Of a stretch of DNA of 64,000 bases, positions 34,826-43,982 are shown in pieces. The DNA is taken from positions 1-64,000 of the forward strand of contig JANQPQ010000015.1 of assembly GCA_028285445.1 (NCBI GenBank). The letters are read 5' to 3'. The position numbers and the translations under genes were made by a program. The notes below the pieces were generated by a model. It worked only from the letters and a program-made list of their open reading frames with translations, was not told the origin of the DNA and made no database searches. The number at the start of each line of letters is the position of its first letter. The stretch's first letter is position 1. The stretch is from Cyclobacteriaceae bacterium. Lineage in GTDB: Bacteria > Bacteroidota > Bacteroidia > Cytophagales > Cyclobacteriaceae.

Positions 34826-36184
34826 ATGATTTTTAGGAGATTTTCATTCCTGGTAGGGCTACGCATTTTCTTTATCATGGGGAATCTATTGCTTATCGCC
34901 GTAATTTTTGGCGACCCCAGATTATTCTTCAACCAAATTATACTAGGTATTATTCTGGTACTGCAGGTACTGGATCTAATAAGGTTCGTAAACAAAACTA
35001 ATCGCGAGCTTTCAAAATTCCTGCTGGCCATTAAGCAGTCAGACTATTCCATAAACTTCAAGGGAACTAAATCCGGAAGTTCCTTTAAGGAGCTGTACGA
35101 TGCTTTTGACCAGATCATAAGTACTTATAAGGAAGTAAAGATCGAACGTGAAGCTCAGTACCAATTCTTGCTCATACTGGTTGAACATATAAATATTGGT
35201 ATAATCAGCATCTCCGGAAAGGACGATATCACCTTGCTGAATAAGCCAGCCAAGAAGATACTAGGTCTTTCAGACGTGCGCACATGGAAAGCCATTGAAG
35301 CCAAGAATCCCAACTTCTCCAAAGAGGTGATGAACCTGCAAGATGAAGGCCGGAAGTTGATTGAGGTAATTCATGATGGAGAAAAGCGCACCTTGTCGCT
35401 GGACGTTAGTTCCATGAAGCTAATTGGCAAAGACAACAAGCTTATAACTTTCCAGGACATAAAAAGTGAAATTGAGCAAAAGGAGATTGAAGCCTGGCAT
35501 AAGCTCATTAGAATCTTGACTCACGAGATCATGAATTCTATTACGCCGATCTCCAGTTTGACTGAAACCATGCAAATGGTCATGCAAAAAGATGATGGCC
35601 AACCAAAGAACTCGCAGGAGATTGATGATGAGTCCCTATCAGATTTACTTTTCTCCCTCAAGACCATTCAAAAACGAAGTGAGGGTATGCTGGAGTTTGT
35701 TGACGACTACCGGAAACTGACCCGGGTTCCGAAGCCAAACCCTGAAATTGTTAAAGTCGAGGAGCTTTTTAAATCTGTAGGAATGCTAATGGAAGCGGAA
35801 CTCAAGAAGGAAGGCATCAGCATGAAGATCACCACCAAGCCTGAAGAACTTGAGATTGAAATGGATCAAACCTTGATTGAACAGATACTGATAAACCTCA
35901 TTACCAATAGCCGACATGCGCTTGAAAAAACTGCATCGCCGTCAATATCTCTTTCTGCCTACGAGAGAGACGGGCGTAAGGTGGTAGAAGTTGCCGACAA
36001 TGGCTCTGGAATTAAACCAAACGAGCTTGAAGAAATATTTGTACCCTTTTTCTCCACCAAAGATCACGGGTCGGGAATCGGCCTAAGCCTCTCTAAGCAG
36101 ATCATGAATCAACACCATGGCAATATTCGCGTCAACTCCACCGTTGGCAAGGGTACCACTTTCTTCCTGGAGTTTAGAGTCTAG
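34826..36184 (+). CDS. Two-TM sensor histidine kinase (module II)
   Basis: This 452-residue kinase has helices at about 9-29 and 38-55 joined by roughly eight residues (GDPRLFFN), then NRELSKFLLAIKQSDYS, which is conserved among the three kinases. A PAS-like region (about 110-215) precedes the H box LTHEIMNSITPISSLTETM with H233. ATP-binding motifs are EQILINLITNSRHALEK, DNGSGIKPNEL and GSGIGLSLSKQIM. The leader has tandem AAAACTC units (34796-34815) just before the ATG region. The gene is not overlapped by the RR, so it may have an additional promoter. The likely partner is the RR at 33391; the stimulus is unknown. Confidence 0.92.
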   Translation: MIFRRFSFLVGLRIFFIMGNLLLIAVIFGDPRLFFNQIILGIILVLQVLDLIRFVNKTNRELSKFLLAIKQSDYSINFKGTKSGSSFKELYDAFDQIISTYKEVKIEREAQYQFLLILVEHINIGIISISGKDDITLLNKPAKKILGLSDVRTWKAIEAKNPNFSKEVMNLQDEGRKLIEVIHDGEKRTLSLDVSSMKLIGKDNKLITFQDIKSEIEQKEIEAWHKLIRILTHEIMNSITPISSLTETMQMVMQKDDGQPKNSQEIDDESLSDLLFSLKTIQKRSEGMLEFVDDYRKLTRVPKPNPEIVKVEELFKSVGMLMEAELKKEGISMKITTKPEELEIEMDQTLIEQILINLITNSRHALEKTASPSISLSAYERDGRKVVEVADNGSGIKPNELEEIFVPFFSTKDHGSGIGLSLSKQIMNQHHGNIRVNSTVGKGTTFFLEFRV

Positions 36185-36299
36185 TAATTGCCTTCGTTAG
36201 CAAGTAAAGATTGGGATTATATTAGGTTGAATAAATTCCTATTATTGTTAGGATGAATTGTGGTCTACTCTCAAGCTGAACCTCTAAACTCAAATCCAG

Positions 36300-37649
36300 A
36301 TGAATCGAAGAAACTTCATAAAGTCGGGCACCGCCGCTGGCATCGGTATTTCTGTAGCAGCTCCAACCATTTTGCAAGGTCAAGACGATCGTAAGGCAAG
36401 GTTAGCTTTTATTGGGGTTGGCCTTAGAGGCCGCAATCATCTGAGGTTGGCCCTGCAGCGATCAGATGTGGTTGTAACAGCCATTTGTGATATTGACCCT
36501 GAGGCCATTAGCAAGTCGCAAGGGATGCTTACTAATGCTGGGAAAAAAGAAGTGGCCGCGTATACTAACGGCGAGGAGGACTTCAGAAACATGGTGCAAA
36601 GAGAAGACATCGATGGAGTGGTAATCTCTACTCCCTGGAGATGGCACACCCCAATGGCCGTTGCAGCAATGGAAGCGGGCAAATATGCTGGTGTTGAAGT
36701 TTCTGCAGCTAACACCCTGCAGGAGTGTTGGGACCTGGTAGATACTTCGGAAAGAACCGGAATGCCTTGCATGATCCTGGAGAATGTATGCTATAGAAGA
36801 GACGTAATGGCCGTATTGAATATGGTTAGAAAGGGATTGTTCGGCGAACTGATACACATGGAATGTGGCTATCAGCACGACTTAAGACACGTGAAATTTA
36901 ATGATGGTAAACAGGCCTATGGAGGAGGTGTTGAATTTGGAGAAAAGGGATTCTCTGAAGCCAAATGGCGGACCTGGCATTCTGTCAACCGCAATGGCGA
37001 CCTCTATCCTACGCACGGAATTGGCCCCGTGGCTAAATATCTGAGTATTGAGCGCGGCAACCGGTTTGTTTATTTAACCTCAACGGCAACAAAAAGCAGG
37101 GGTCTGAACAATTATATCGTTGAGAATGGAGGTCCTGATCATCCCAATGCCAAAGTAAAATTCAAGCTTGGAGATGTTATTACCACCGTTATCAAAACTG
37201 CTAATGATGAATCTATTATTGTTAGTCATGATACTAACCTGCCGCGACCCTACTCGCTTGGCTTTAGAGTGCAAGGCACTAATGGCATCTGGATGGATGT
37301 CAATAAGTCGCTTTATATTGAAGGCACCAGTGAGCAACCACACCGTTGGGAGTCAACTGAATCTTATTTCGAGGAGTATGATCATCCACTTTGGAAAAAG
37401 CATGAGTCAAAGGCTGTTGGTGCCGGTCATGGTGGTATGGACTTCTTTGTCTTGCACGCATTCATAGAAGCTATCAAGAGAAAAACAGTAACGCCATTAG
37501 ACGCCTATGACGCAGCATCCTGGTCAGCCATTAGCCCACTTTCCGAGCAGTCTGTTGCCTTGGGTAGCGCTCCGGTAGAATTTCCTGATTTCACCCGGGG
37601 TAAATGGAGAAATAGGAAAGATGTTTTTGCCTTGAACGACGAATACTAA
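36300..37649 (+). CDS. GH109-type alpha-N-acetylgalactosaminidase (Gfo/Idh/MocA fold)
   Basis: This 449-residue exported protein has a twin-arginine signal (MNRRNFIKSGTAAG, cleavage near A20-A22). An NAD-binding Rossmann fold (IGVGLRGRNH, about 38-47) is followed by a C-terminal domain closely matching GH109 enzymes such as Elizabethkingia NagA: ENVCYRRDVMAVLNMVRKG, YQHDLR, LYPTHGIGP with Y236 and H239, KSRGLNNYIV, VGAGHGGMD, and C-terminal FALNDEY. GH109 enzymes use tightly bound NAD in a redox-assisted hydrolysis of terminal alpha-GalNAc. Its neighbours (symporter, nucleotidyltransferase, sugar kinase) support amino-sugar use. The stop overlaps the convergent membrane-protein gene by 4 nt. 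Other Gfo/Idh/MocA oxidoreductase activities are possible but less likely. Confidence 0.88.
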   Translation: MNRRNFIKSGTAAGIGISVAAPTILQGQDDRKARLAFIGVGLRGRNHLRLALQRSDVVVTAICDIDPEAISKSQGMLTNAGKKEVAAYTNGEEDFRNMVQREDIDGVVISTPWRWHTPMAVAAMEAGKYAGVEVSAANTLQECWDLVDTSERTGMPCMILENVCYRRDVMAVLNMVRKGLFGELIHMECGYQHDLRHVKFNDGKQAYGGGVEFGEKGFSEAKWRTWHSVNRNGDLYPTHGIGPVAKYLSIERGNRFVYLTSTATKSRGLNNYIVENGGPDHPNAKVKFKLGDVITTVIKTANDESIIVSHDTNLPRPYSLGFRVQGTNGIWMDVNKSLYIEGTSEQPHRWESTESYFEEYDHPLWKKHESKAVGAGHGGMDFFVLHAFIEAIKRKTVTPLDAYDAASWSAISPLSEQSVALGSAPVEFPDFTRGKWRNRKDVFALNDEY

Positions 37650-38200
37650 GCTGGATGCATATCTACCAGGCTAAAGACTTGTGTTACCACCGCTAGCAGA
37701 GCCATGATTCCAAACAATGATAGCACTGCTACTTCCTCGTATTTCTGAAACCGTTTACTAAAAGAGAAGTAGGCGAAGGTAGCAAGTGGGATAATCATTG
37801 CGTAGCTCACAATGGGAAAGGCTCCTTCCAAATTAGTAAGGATTGTCAGCAAAGGAATAGCCACTATCGCAACCCCAGCTATTGCCAGAAACTTATAAGC
37901 TTGTGGCCTGGTCTGGTTGATTAGATAATAGATCGTTAAGGCTGCTGCTGATATGATGGTGGTAGAAGATACAATTGATCGTAATCGATGACTAATCCAA
38001 ATCGATTGGTCTAGTGTTTTCAATACAGACCAACCATAAGGAATTATCAGTGATAAGATGAAGAGTCCCGCCACCGTTTTAAGGATGCGGTTATCCATAT
38101 CACGAAAGTACTTTATAGAAATTAGCAAGAACGCCAGAGGAAATAACAAAGCTGTCATAGTATTCGCATTAATCACTTTCATAATGGCGAATGGCGACAA
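37646..38200 (-). CDS. Small polytopic membrane protein, unknown function
   Basis: This 184-residue protein has about five to six hydrophobic helices (for example TALLFPLAFLLISIKYF, GLFILSLIIPYGW, AIAGVAIVAIPLLTIL, LSLFGIMALLAVVTQVF) separated by short charged loops. I recognise no family. It starts 17 bp after the end of the symporter gene on the same strand, so it is probably co-transcribed with it and may be an accessory to transport. It is convergent with the GH109-like gene. Confidence 0.72.
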   Translation of the reverse strand: MSPFAIMKVINANTMTALLFPLAFLLISIKYFRDMDNRILKTVAGLFILSLIIPYGWSVLKTLDQSIWISHRLRSIVSSTTIISAAALTIYYLINQTRPQAYKFLAIAGVAIVAIPLLTILTNLEGAFPIVSYAMIIPLATFAYFSFSKRFQKYEEVAVLSLFGIMALLAVVTQVFSLVDMHPA

Positions 38201-38217
38201 GGGTACAGGTCAAGCGG

Positions 38218-39996
38218 TTAATCCCGTAAATCCCGCCACAATCTGGCTATTACAAAGGCTGAAAATATGGCCAAGATCGTCAGTAGTAAGGCTGAGACTC
38301 TATTACCGAAAATCCAGAATCCCGTTGCGAATAAAGCACCGTAAACCATAAAACAGCCCATCAGCATAGCCAATATTTGCTTCGGTACTTTCCAGTCTTC
38401 TTCTTTCTCGAACTCGCTGACATCAACTCTATTGAGAAATGCCTTCCAGCCCGGCCCACCTGGTTTGGTTGATTTATAAAATGATAAGAGCTTCGCATCA
38501 CTGGTAGGCTCTGTGAGAAATGTCACTACAATCCAGCCTATGGAAGTTATGGTGACACCAATTATCAGTTGATAGTGCGCCGCAATGGCTTCAAAACCCA
38601 AACTAGTATGGACAATTTGCAAATAAATGGCCACGAAAAAGCTAATGATCATGGCAGCTATTTCACTATAAGCATTGATACGCCACCAAAACCACCGCAA
38701 GATAAAAATCAAACCAGTGCCCGCTCCCAGGAGTACCAGAATAGCAAAAGCTTGTAACGCATTTTGTAAGGCCAGTGCCATTAAGGCTGCCAGAATCATC
38801 AATACCACCGTTGATATTCTCCCTACACGTACCAGCTTTTTCTCATCGGCATTGGCGTTAATGAAGCGCTTATAAAAATCGTTTACGATATATGATGAGC
38901 CCCAATTGAGGTGAGTGGAAATTGTAGACATAAACGCCGCCATTATAGATGCCAAAACCAAGCCCAACAAACCTGCCGGCAGATAAGTGAGCATCGCAGA
39001 ATAAGCGAGATCATGGCCAAGTACTGAGTCATCTACGTGGGGAAATGCTGCCTGTATAGATTCCAGGGTAGGATACATTACTATTGACCCCAGTGCCACA
39101 ATTATCCAGGGCCAGGGGCGAAGTGCGTAGTGCGCGACATTAAAAAGCAAAGTAGCGCCCACCGCATGATTCTCATTTTTTGCTGCCAACATCCTTTGCG
39201 CTATATACCCACCACCACCAGGCTCGGCCCCGGGATACCATGAGCTCCACCACTGTACTGCCAAAGGCATAATTAATACGGCTAACAAAGTGTCCTTGTC
39301 ATTAAAATCAGGCAGAATTCGCAACTTACCAGCCACATCAACATTGTTGATTAAACCTTGAACACCTCCCACCTCTGGTAGATTTAATACCACAATGGCT
39401 GCACCCACTGCCCCAATCATTGCAATAATAAATTGAAAGAAATCAGTAATTAATACGCCACGTAGGCCACCTAACGAACTGTAGATTACTGTTACAATTG
39501 AAGCTATTAGCAGTGTCTGCCAGGGCTCCAATTGTAACATCACAGCTCCGATTTTTATGGCTGCCAGGGCCACCGTCGCCATAATCATTACATTGAGGAT
39601 AACCCCAAGGTAGATGGCTCTAAATCCTCTTAAAAAAGCAGCCTCCTTGCCACTGTAGCGCAACTCGTAAAACTCCAGGTCAGTGACCACATTAGACCTC
39701 CTCCAGAGCTTTGCGTAGACAAATACCGTGAGCATACCGGTGAGAAGAAATGCCCACCATACCCAATTTCCGGAGACGCCGTTTTGTCTCACAATATCAG
39801 TAACCAGGTTCGGAGTATCCGCAGAAAAAGTTGTAGCTACCATTGAAACGCCCAACAACCACCACGGCATATTTCTACCGGAAAGAAAGAATTCCTGGCT
39901 ACTCTTGCTGGCTTTTCGTGACGAGTAAATTCCGATGAGAAGAGACAATACGAAGAAAGCAATAATTAGCGACCAATCGAGTACTGATAATGCCAT
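38218..39996 (-). CDS. Sodium:solute symporter (SSS family)
   Basis: This 592-residue polytopic inner-membrane transporter of the SSS/LeuT fold has the first helix LDWSLIIAFFVLSLLIGIYS, then the family-typical NMPWWLLGVSMVATTFSADT and PNLVTDIVRQNGVSGNWVWW, and SSLGGLRGVLITDFFQF in the core. The C-terminal part adds helices and an interrupting soluble loop (about 500-545). Na+-driven uptake of a sugar or sugar derivative fits the neighbouring GH109, kinase and nucleotidyltransferase genes (inference). It is divergent from the nucleotidyltransferase with a 90-bp gap if that gene begins at TTG 40087. Confidence 0.9.
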   Translation of the reverse strand: MALSVLDWSLIIAFFVLSLLIGIYSSRKASKSSQEFFLSGRNMPWWLLGVSMVATTFSADTPNLVTDIVRQNGVSGNWVWWAFLLTGMLTVFVYAKLWRRSNVVTDLEFYELRYSGKEAAFLRGFRAIYLGVILNVMIMATVALAAIKIGAVMLQLEPWQTLLIASIVTVIYSSLGGLRGVLITDFFQFIIAMIGAVGAAIVVLNLPEVGGVQGLINNVDVAGKLRILPDFNDKDTLLAVLIMPLAVQWWSSWYPGAEPGGGGYIAQRMLAAKNENHAVGATLLFNVAHYALRPWPWIIVALGSIVMYPTLESIQAAFPHVDDSVLGHDLAYSAMLTYLPAGLLGLVLASIMAAFMSTISTHLNWGSSYIVNDFYKRFINANADEKKLVRVGRISTVVLMILAALMALALQNALQAFAILVLLGAGTGLIFILRWFWWRINAYSEIAAMIISFFVAIYLQIVHTSLGFEAIAAHYQLIIGVTITSIGWIVVTFLTEPTSDAKLLSFYKSTKPGGPGWKAFLNRVDVSEFEKEEDWKVPKQILAMLMGCFMVYGALFATGFWIFGNRVSALLLTILAIFSAFVIARLWRDLRD

Positions 39997-40086
39997 CTAT
40001 TTGTGGTTTCGTGTGGTTTTGCAGGGAAAAAATGCGATTATTGCGTTGATTTTCTACCGCTGCAATATAACCAAATACAACTACCC

Positions 40087-40992
40087 TTGAAACCAACTCT
40101 CTTGATACTCGCCGCTGGCATGGGCAGCCGATATGGCGGCTTGAAACAGCTCGATTCTGTGGGCCCAAGTGGCGAAACAATTATTGATTATTCCATTTAC
40201 GATGCTATCAAAGCTGGCTTCGGAAAGCTGGTCTATCTTATTAGAAAAGACATCGAAGAAGCCTTTAAGGAAAAATTTGATTCCAAATATCGAGGGCTAA
40301 TCGAAATTGACTACGCTTTCCAGGGATACGAGCTGCCGGAGGGTTTTCCAGATTCTGTTGAGAGAGCAAAGCCTTGGGGCACTGCCCATGCGGTACTCTC
40401 AGCCCGAGACAGCATTGATGGTCCATTCGCAGTGATAAATGCTGATGACTTCTACGGAGCAGGAGCTTATCAATCCGTTGCAAACTTCTTTGCGAGCCAT
40501 CCCATCGAAATGAATGGTAAAACTCAGTTCGCGCTGGTTGGCTATCGACTGCAAAATACCCTTTCTGATTTTGGCTCTGTTTCCAGAGGAATTGGAGTTG
40601 AGGACGACGACGGCAACCTGGTTGCCATAAATGAAAGACATGGGGTCGAACGAAAGGATGATGGAATCTACTACCAAACTGAAGATGGCAACATGACAAA
40701 AGTTGAAAGCTCTAGTGTATCTATGAACTTCTTCGGCTTCTCTCCAGCCATATTCCCGGAATTAGAGAAAAAGTTCAAGACCTTTGTTGCAGAGAACGGT
40801 CAAAACCCCAAGTCAGAATTCTTGATTCCTGAAGTAGTGGACCAGATGATCAACGATGGCCAGGCTGATGTTAAGGTTTTAAAGACAGACGCCAAGTGGT
40901 ATGGAGTAACTTACAAGGAAGATAAGCCCAAAGTTACTGAAGCTATGAGCTCACTGGTAAGTGCTGGTGACTACCCCACTCCCCTGTGGTAA
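40087..40992 (+). CDS. Sugar-phosphate nucleotidyltransferase
   Basis: This 301-residue cytoplasmic enzyme shows the nucleotidyl-transferase signature LILAAGMGSRYGGLKQ (G11, G13, R15, K20) and the metal-binding region VINADDFYG (D120, D121). It would couple a sugar 1-phosphate to a nucleotide. The start is placed at TTG 40087, directly before the conserved fold. An ATG at 40003 would add 28 unconserved, cysteine-containing residues and leave only 6 bp to the divergent symporter gene. The kinase gene begins at the base after its stop, so kinase and transferase are evidently made together. Confidence 0.85.
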   Translation: MKPTLLILAAGMGSRYGGLKQLDSVGPSGETIIDYSIYDAIKAGFGKLVYLIRKDIEEAFKEKFDSKYRGLIEIDYAFQGYELPEGFPDSVERAKPWGTAHAVLSARDSIDGPFAVINADDFYGAGAYQSVANFFASHPIEMNGKTQFALVGYRLQNTLSDFGSVSRGIGVEDDDGNLVAINERHGVERKDDGIYYQTEDGNMTKVESSSVSMNFFGFSPAIFPELEKKFKTFVAENGQNPKSEFLIPEVVDQMINDGQADVKVLKTDAKWYGVTYKEDKPKVTEAMSSLVSAGDYPTPLW

Positions 40993-41997
40993 GTGCAACC
41001 GCCTGTACTCAAGATAGCATCTCGCTTTGTTGATAACCCCCTAGAATATCAAATGGTGGGCCAGGGCATAATCCACCAGACCTACCTTGTTAATGCGTCA
41101 GACCGAAATTTGATATTACAAAAGATCAATTCGTCGGTTTTTGCTGATCCCTATTTACTCGTTAGAAATCACCAGGCAATTCATCGCGTTTTGCACGATA
41201 TCACAGTTCAGCCATTGCCAGATGTGGATAACAAGGGAATTGTTGAGGAAGATGGATTCTGGCGTGCGATGGCATTTTGCCATCACCATATCAATACTGA
41301 ATCAATAACCGCTGAAGAAGTTTATGAGGCAGCCAAGCTCTTTGCACAGTTCACTAGCAGGCTATCGCAGCAGCAATTAAACCTTAAACCCACCATCCCC
41401 AACTTTCACGATCCCGGCGGCAGATATGAAATAATGCTGAAGTGCATTTCAACATCACACAGAACTGATGAAGCTCAGGAAACCATCCTGAAACTAGAAT
41501 CTTTCAAGAGTATTTTGGAATTGCTTCGTAGTGTAAATCAATTGCCAGACCGAATTGTTCATAACGATACTAAAATTGGTAACGTACTTTTTGATGCACA
41601 TGGCAACGCCATAGCCGTTATTGACCTTGACACTACCATGGCTGGGAAGGTCATCTATGATGTTGGCGATCTTATAAGAACAGCTGCTGTAAATAAAGAT
41701 GAAAATAGCACTGATACTAAAAACCTGGTTTTGCTCATGGACCACCTGAAAGCAATCGTTGAGGGATACCGAGCCGGTGCCGATAGTTTAATATCCACAG
41801 AGGAAGCAGCACACTTCACCTCTGGCATGTTGCTAATAACATTCGAACAAGCCACTCGTTTCCTGACAGACTACCTCTGCAACGACACCTATTATAAAAC
41901 GGATTACCCAAGCCAGAATCTGGATAGAGCTAATAACCAGCTGCAATTGCTAGAACTGCTAATGGCTCACCGGGAGGAAATCAAACGTCTGCTTTAA
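40993..41997 (+). CDS. NahK-like sugar 1-kinase (aminoglycoside phosphotransferase fold)
   Basis: This 334-residue kinase has the catalytic loop IVHNDTKIGNVLFD (H190, D192, N197) and metal-binding VIDLDTTMAGKVIYDVGDLIR (D211, D213). HNDTK...N and IDLDTTM are typical of N-acetylhexosamine 1-kinases. It would use ATP to make GalNAc/GlcNAc 1-phosphate, which the abutting nucleotidyltransferase could convert to a nucleotide sugar. It starts with GTG immediately after the preceding stop, so it depends on translational coupling. Exact sugar specificity is inferred from context. Confidence 0.83.
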   Translation: MQPPVLKIASRFVDNPLEYQMVGQGIIHQTYLVNASDRNLILQKINSSVFADPYLLVRNHQAIHRVLHDITVQPLPDVDNKGIVEEDGFWRAMAFCHHHINTESITAEEVYEAAKLFAQFTSRLSQQQLNLKPTIPNFHDPGGRYEIMLKCISTSHRTDEAQETILKLESFKSILELLRSVNQLPDRIVHNDTKIGNVLFDAHGNAIAVIDLDTTMAGKVIYDVGDLIRTAAVNKDENSTDTKNLVLLMDHLKAIVEGYRAGADSLISTEEAAHFTSGMLLITFEQATRFLTDYLCNDTYYKTDYPSQNLDRANNQLQLLELLMAHREEIKRLL

Positions 41998-42045
41998 AAG
42001 TCTGTTTGACTCAAATTTCATATTTTCGACTCCAAGTACTAAGCT

Positions 42046-42897
42046 ATGACAACCAGTCAATGTAAAAGTTGCGGCGAAGAACTTCAAGGCCCTTACTGCC
42101 ATGCATGTGGCCAGAAAAGACTTGAGAAGACTGATAAATCTATCCGACATATTTTCGGTGAAGTAATACACTCGTTTCTTTTTGTCGAAAACAAATTCTA
42201 TCGCAGTCTGAAATTGTTATTAAGCAAACCTGCTGAGATGCCACGTGCATATATCGGTGGTGCCACAAATAAGTACCTCAAACCCGTACAGTTTTTCTTC
42301 ATTGCCAACCTCGTTTATTTCATTTATCCGGTGTTCGCGACTTTTAATACTTCATTCAATACACAGCTAAATGGGCTTCCCCACAGCAGTATTACCAAGC
42401 CCCAGGTAATCTCGTACCTGCAGGAGAAAGAAATAGACTTCGAAGAATACCAGGATCTGTATAATCGCTCATCAACTCAAATAAGTAAAACCATTGTCAT
42501 TCTTATCGTGCCCATGTTTGCGCTTGTATTTCAGCTTCTCAATCTCAGGCAAAAGCAACTGTATTTTGCAGATCACCTTACCATGTCTTTTTACTTATTG
42601 ACCTTCTTTCTACTCTTTATGGTTCAGTTGATTCCTGCGGTAATTATGCTTTTCTACAAACAACTGCTGGGCTTTGAGTTTGGAGAGTTTGAGGTTGAGG
42701 TGGTCTATTCCTCCATTATGTCGCTGAGCATTGTCTGGTATGTCTATATGATTTTTAAGGGTGTAACTGGCCAAAAAAGAATCTACATCTTCCTGAAGGC
42801 GCTCTTGGTTGCGGCTTGTTTGTTCCCAATAATACAACTCTACCGACTTCTTCTGCTGCTAGTAACAATGTCTTGGCTTGAGATCTTTCGTATATAA
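42046..42897 (+). CDS. DUF3667 membrane protein with N-terminal zinc ribbon
   Basis: This 283-residue protein begins with a four-cysteine zinc ribbon (C6-x-x-C9 and C18-x-x-C21, CHACGQKR). The DUF3667 core follows: SIRHIFGEVIHSFLFVENKF and YLKPVQFFFIANLVYFIYPVF, then four to five further helices. The family is widespread in Bacteroidota and has no assigned function. It stands alone between the kinase gene (48 bp upstream) and an orphan HK (73 bp downstream, AT-rich gap). Confidence 0.88.
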   Translation: MTTSQCKSCGEELQGPYCHACGQKRLEKTDKSIRHIFGEVIHSFLFVENKFYRSLKLLLSKPAEMPRAYIGGATNKYLKPVQFFFIANLVYFIYPVFATFNTSFNTQLNGLPHSSITKPQVISYLQEKEIDFEEYQDLYNRSSTQISKTIVILIVPMFALVFQLLNLRQKQLYFADHLTMSFYLLTFFLLFMVQLIPAVIMLFYKQLLGFEFGEFEVEVVYSSIMSLSIVWYVYMIFKGVTGQKRIYIFLKALLVAACLFPIIQLYRLLLLLVTMSWLEIFRI

Positions 42898-42970
42898 TAT
42901 TTTATAATTATTTAAATAATTTTTATAAATAAATAAATGCAATTACCTTTGGCTATCAACAACTTAAAAG

Positions 42971-43981
42971 GTGGGGTTAGCAAACATTATTATCGCAGGC
43001 CTGATAGTAGCCGGTGCTACCATGATGATCTGGGCTATATTCCAGACCTCAAATATTCGCCAAATTCTAGAAGATAGTCTCAATCACCACAATTGGCGAG
43101 CGCTACAGCATTTCATGATTATATTTCTCGCTGGTGATCTTATATCGGCCTGGGTTGTACTCAAGCATGATGTGGGGCCTCTTGGTGTAGTGACCGCCAT
43201 TGTATATTTCCTGGGAGCTATTTTCGTTTTGATTACACTCAACACCAGTCGCACAGACATTGACAAAATTCAAATGTCGAAGTTCACTTTGCAGGAAGCG
43301 GAGAATCGACTTGCCGGACTCGGGCAAGATGTAGCTCAAATTATTTCATTTACTACCGGTCACCTGCGCAGCCCGGTGAACAACATTGCCGGACTGTCGG
43401 AAGTTGCACAAGAGGCCAAAACCGAGGAAGAAATGCTGCAATATTTGAAGACAATAAGTGCAAGTGCCAGGGAACTGCAACGCGTTACCAAAATGCTTAA
43501 CTCTTTAACAGAAGGAAAGAACAAGGTGGTAATTCAGGAAATTAAATTGAAAGAAGCTGTGGAAGAGGTTATAGAAGAACTGCGCGAACAAGAAGACTTT
43601 AGAAACATAGACTTACAAATTGAAATTGATGAGTCCGTGGTTGTTTCCACCGACAGAAATCGTTTGAAAGTTATTTTAGAGCAGCTACTAAGTAACGCCT
43701 ACAAGTTTAGGGATCGCAAAGCCAAATACCCATATATTAAAATAGGGCATCACAATTCCAAGCGGCTGGTTGAAATATCAATTGAAGATAATGGGGTGGG
43801 CGTTGATAAGCAGTATCACGACAAGATTTTCCACATGTTCTACAAGGCTTCTGACCAATCAGGGGATGGCATGGGCCTTTTTATTGCCAACCAATTCGTA
43901 AAATCATTGAAGGGAAAAATCAATGTCTTTTCCGGAAACCGCATTGGCTCAACTTTCACCGTTAAGCTACCTCTCAATTAA
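42971..43981 (+). CDS. Orphan membrane sensor histidine kinase
   Basis: This 336-residue kinase has three probable N-terminal helices (about 3-25, 42-62, 66-85) with short loops. Its DHp helix carries FTTGHLRSPVNNIAGLSEV (H131), and the ATPase domain has EQLLSNAYKFRD, DNGVGV and GDGMGLFIANQFV. It starts with GTG at 42971, the only start that keeps the first helix whole. No response regulator lies beside it. Its stop is 1 bp from the stop of the convergent last permease of module III. It is of a different type from the three NtrB-like kinases (H box HLRSP instead of HEIMNS). Confidence 0.86.
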   Translation: MGLANIIIAGLIVAGATMMIWAIFQTSNIRQILEDSLNHHNWRALQHFMIIFLAGDLISAWVVLKHDVGPLGVVTAIVYFLGAIFVLITLNTSRTDIDKIQMSKFTLQEAENRLAGLGQDVAQIISFTTGHLRSPVNNIAGLSEVAQEAKTEEEMLQYLKTISASARELQRVTKMLNSLTEGKNKVVIQEIKLKEAVEEVIEELREQEDFRNIDLQIEIDESVVVSTDRNRLKVILEQLLSNAYKFRDRKAKYPYIKIGHHNSKRLVEISIEDNGVGVDKQYHDKIFHMFYKASDQSGDGMGLFIANQFVKSLKGKINVFSGNRIGSTFTVKLPLN

Positions 43982-43982
43982 T

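Noticed and set aside
40003-40086. N-terminal extension of the nucleotidyltransferase from ATG 40003.
   Set aside because: It would leave 6 bp to the divergent symporter start, and the extra 28 residues have no resemblance to the fold, which begins directly after TTG 40087.
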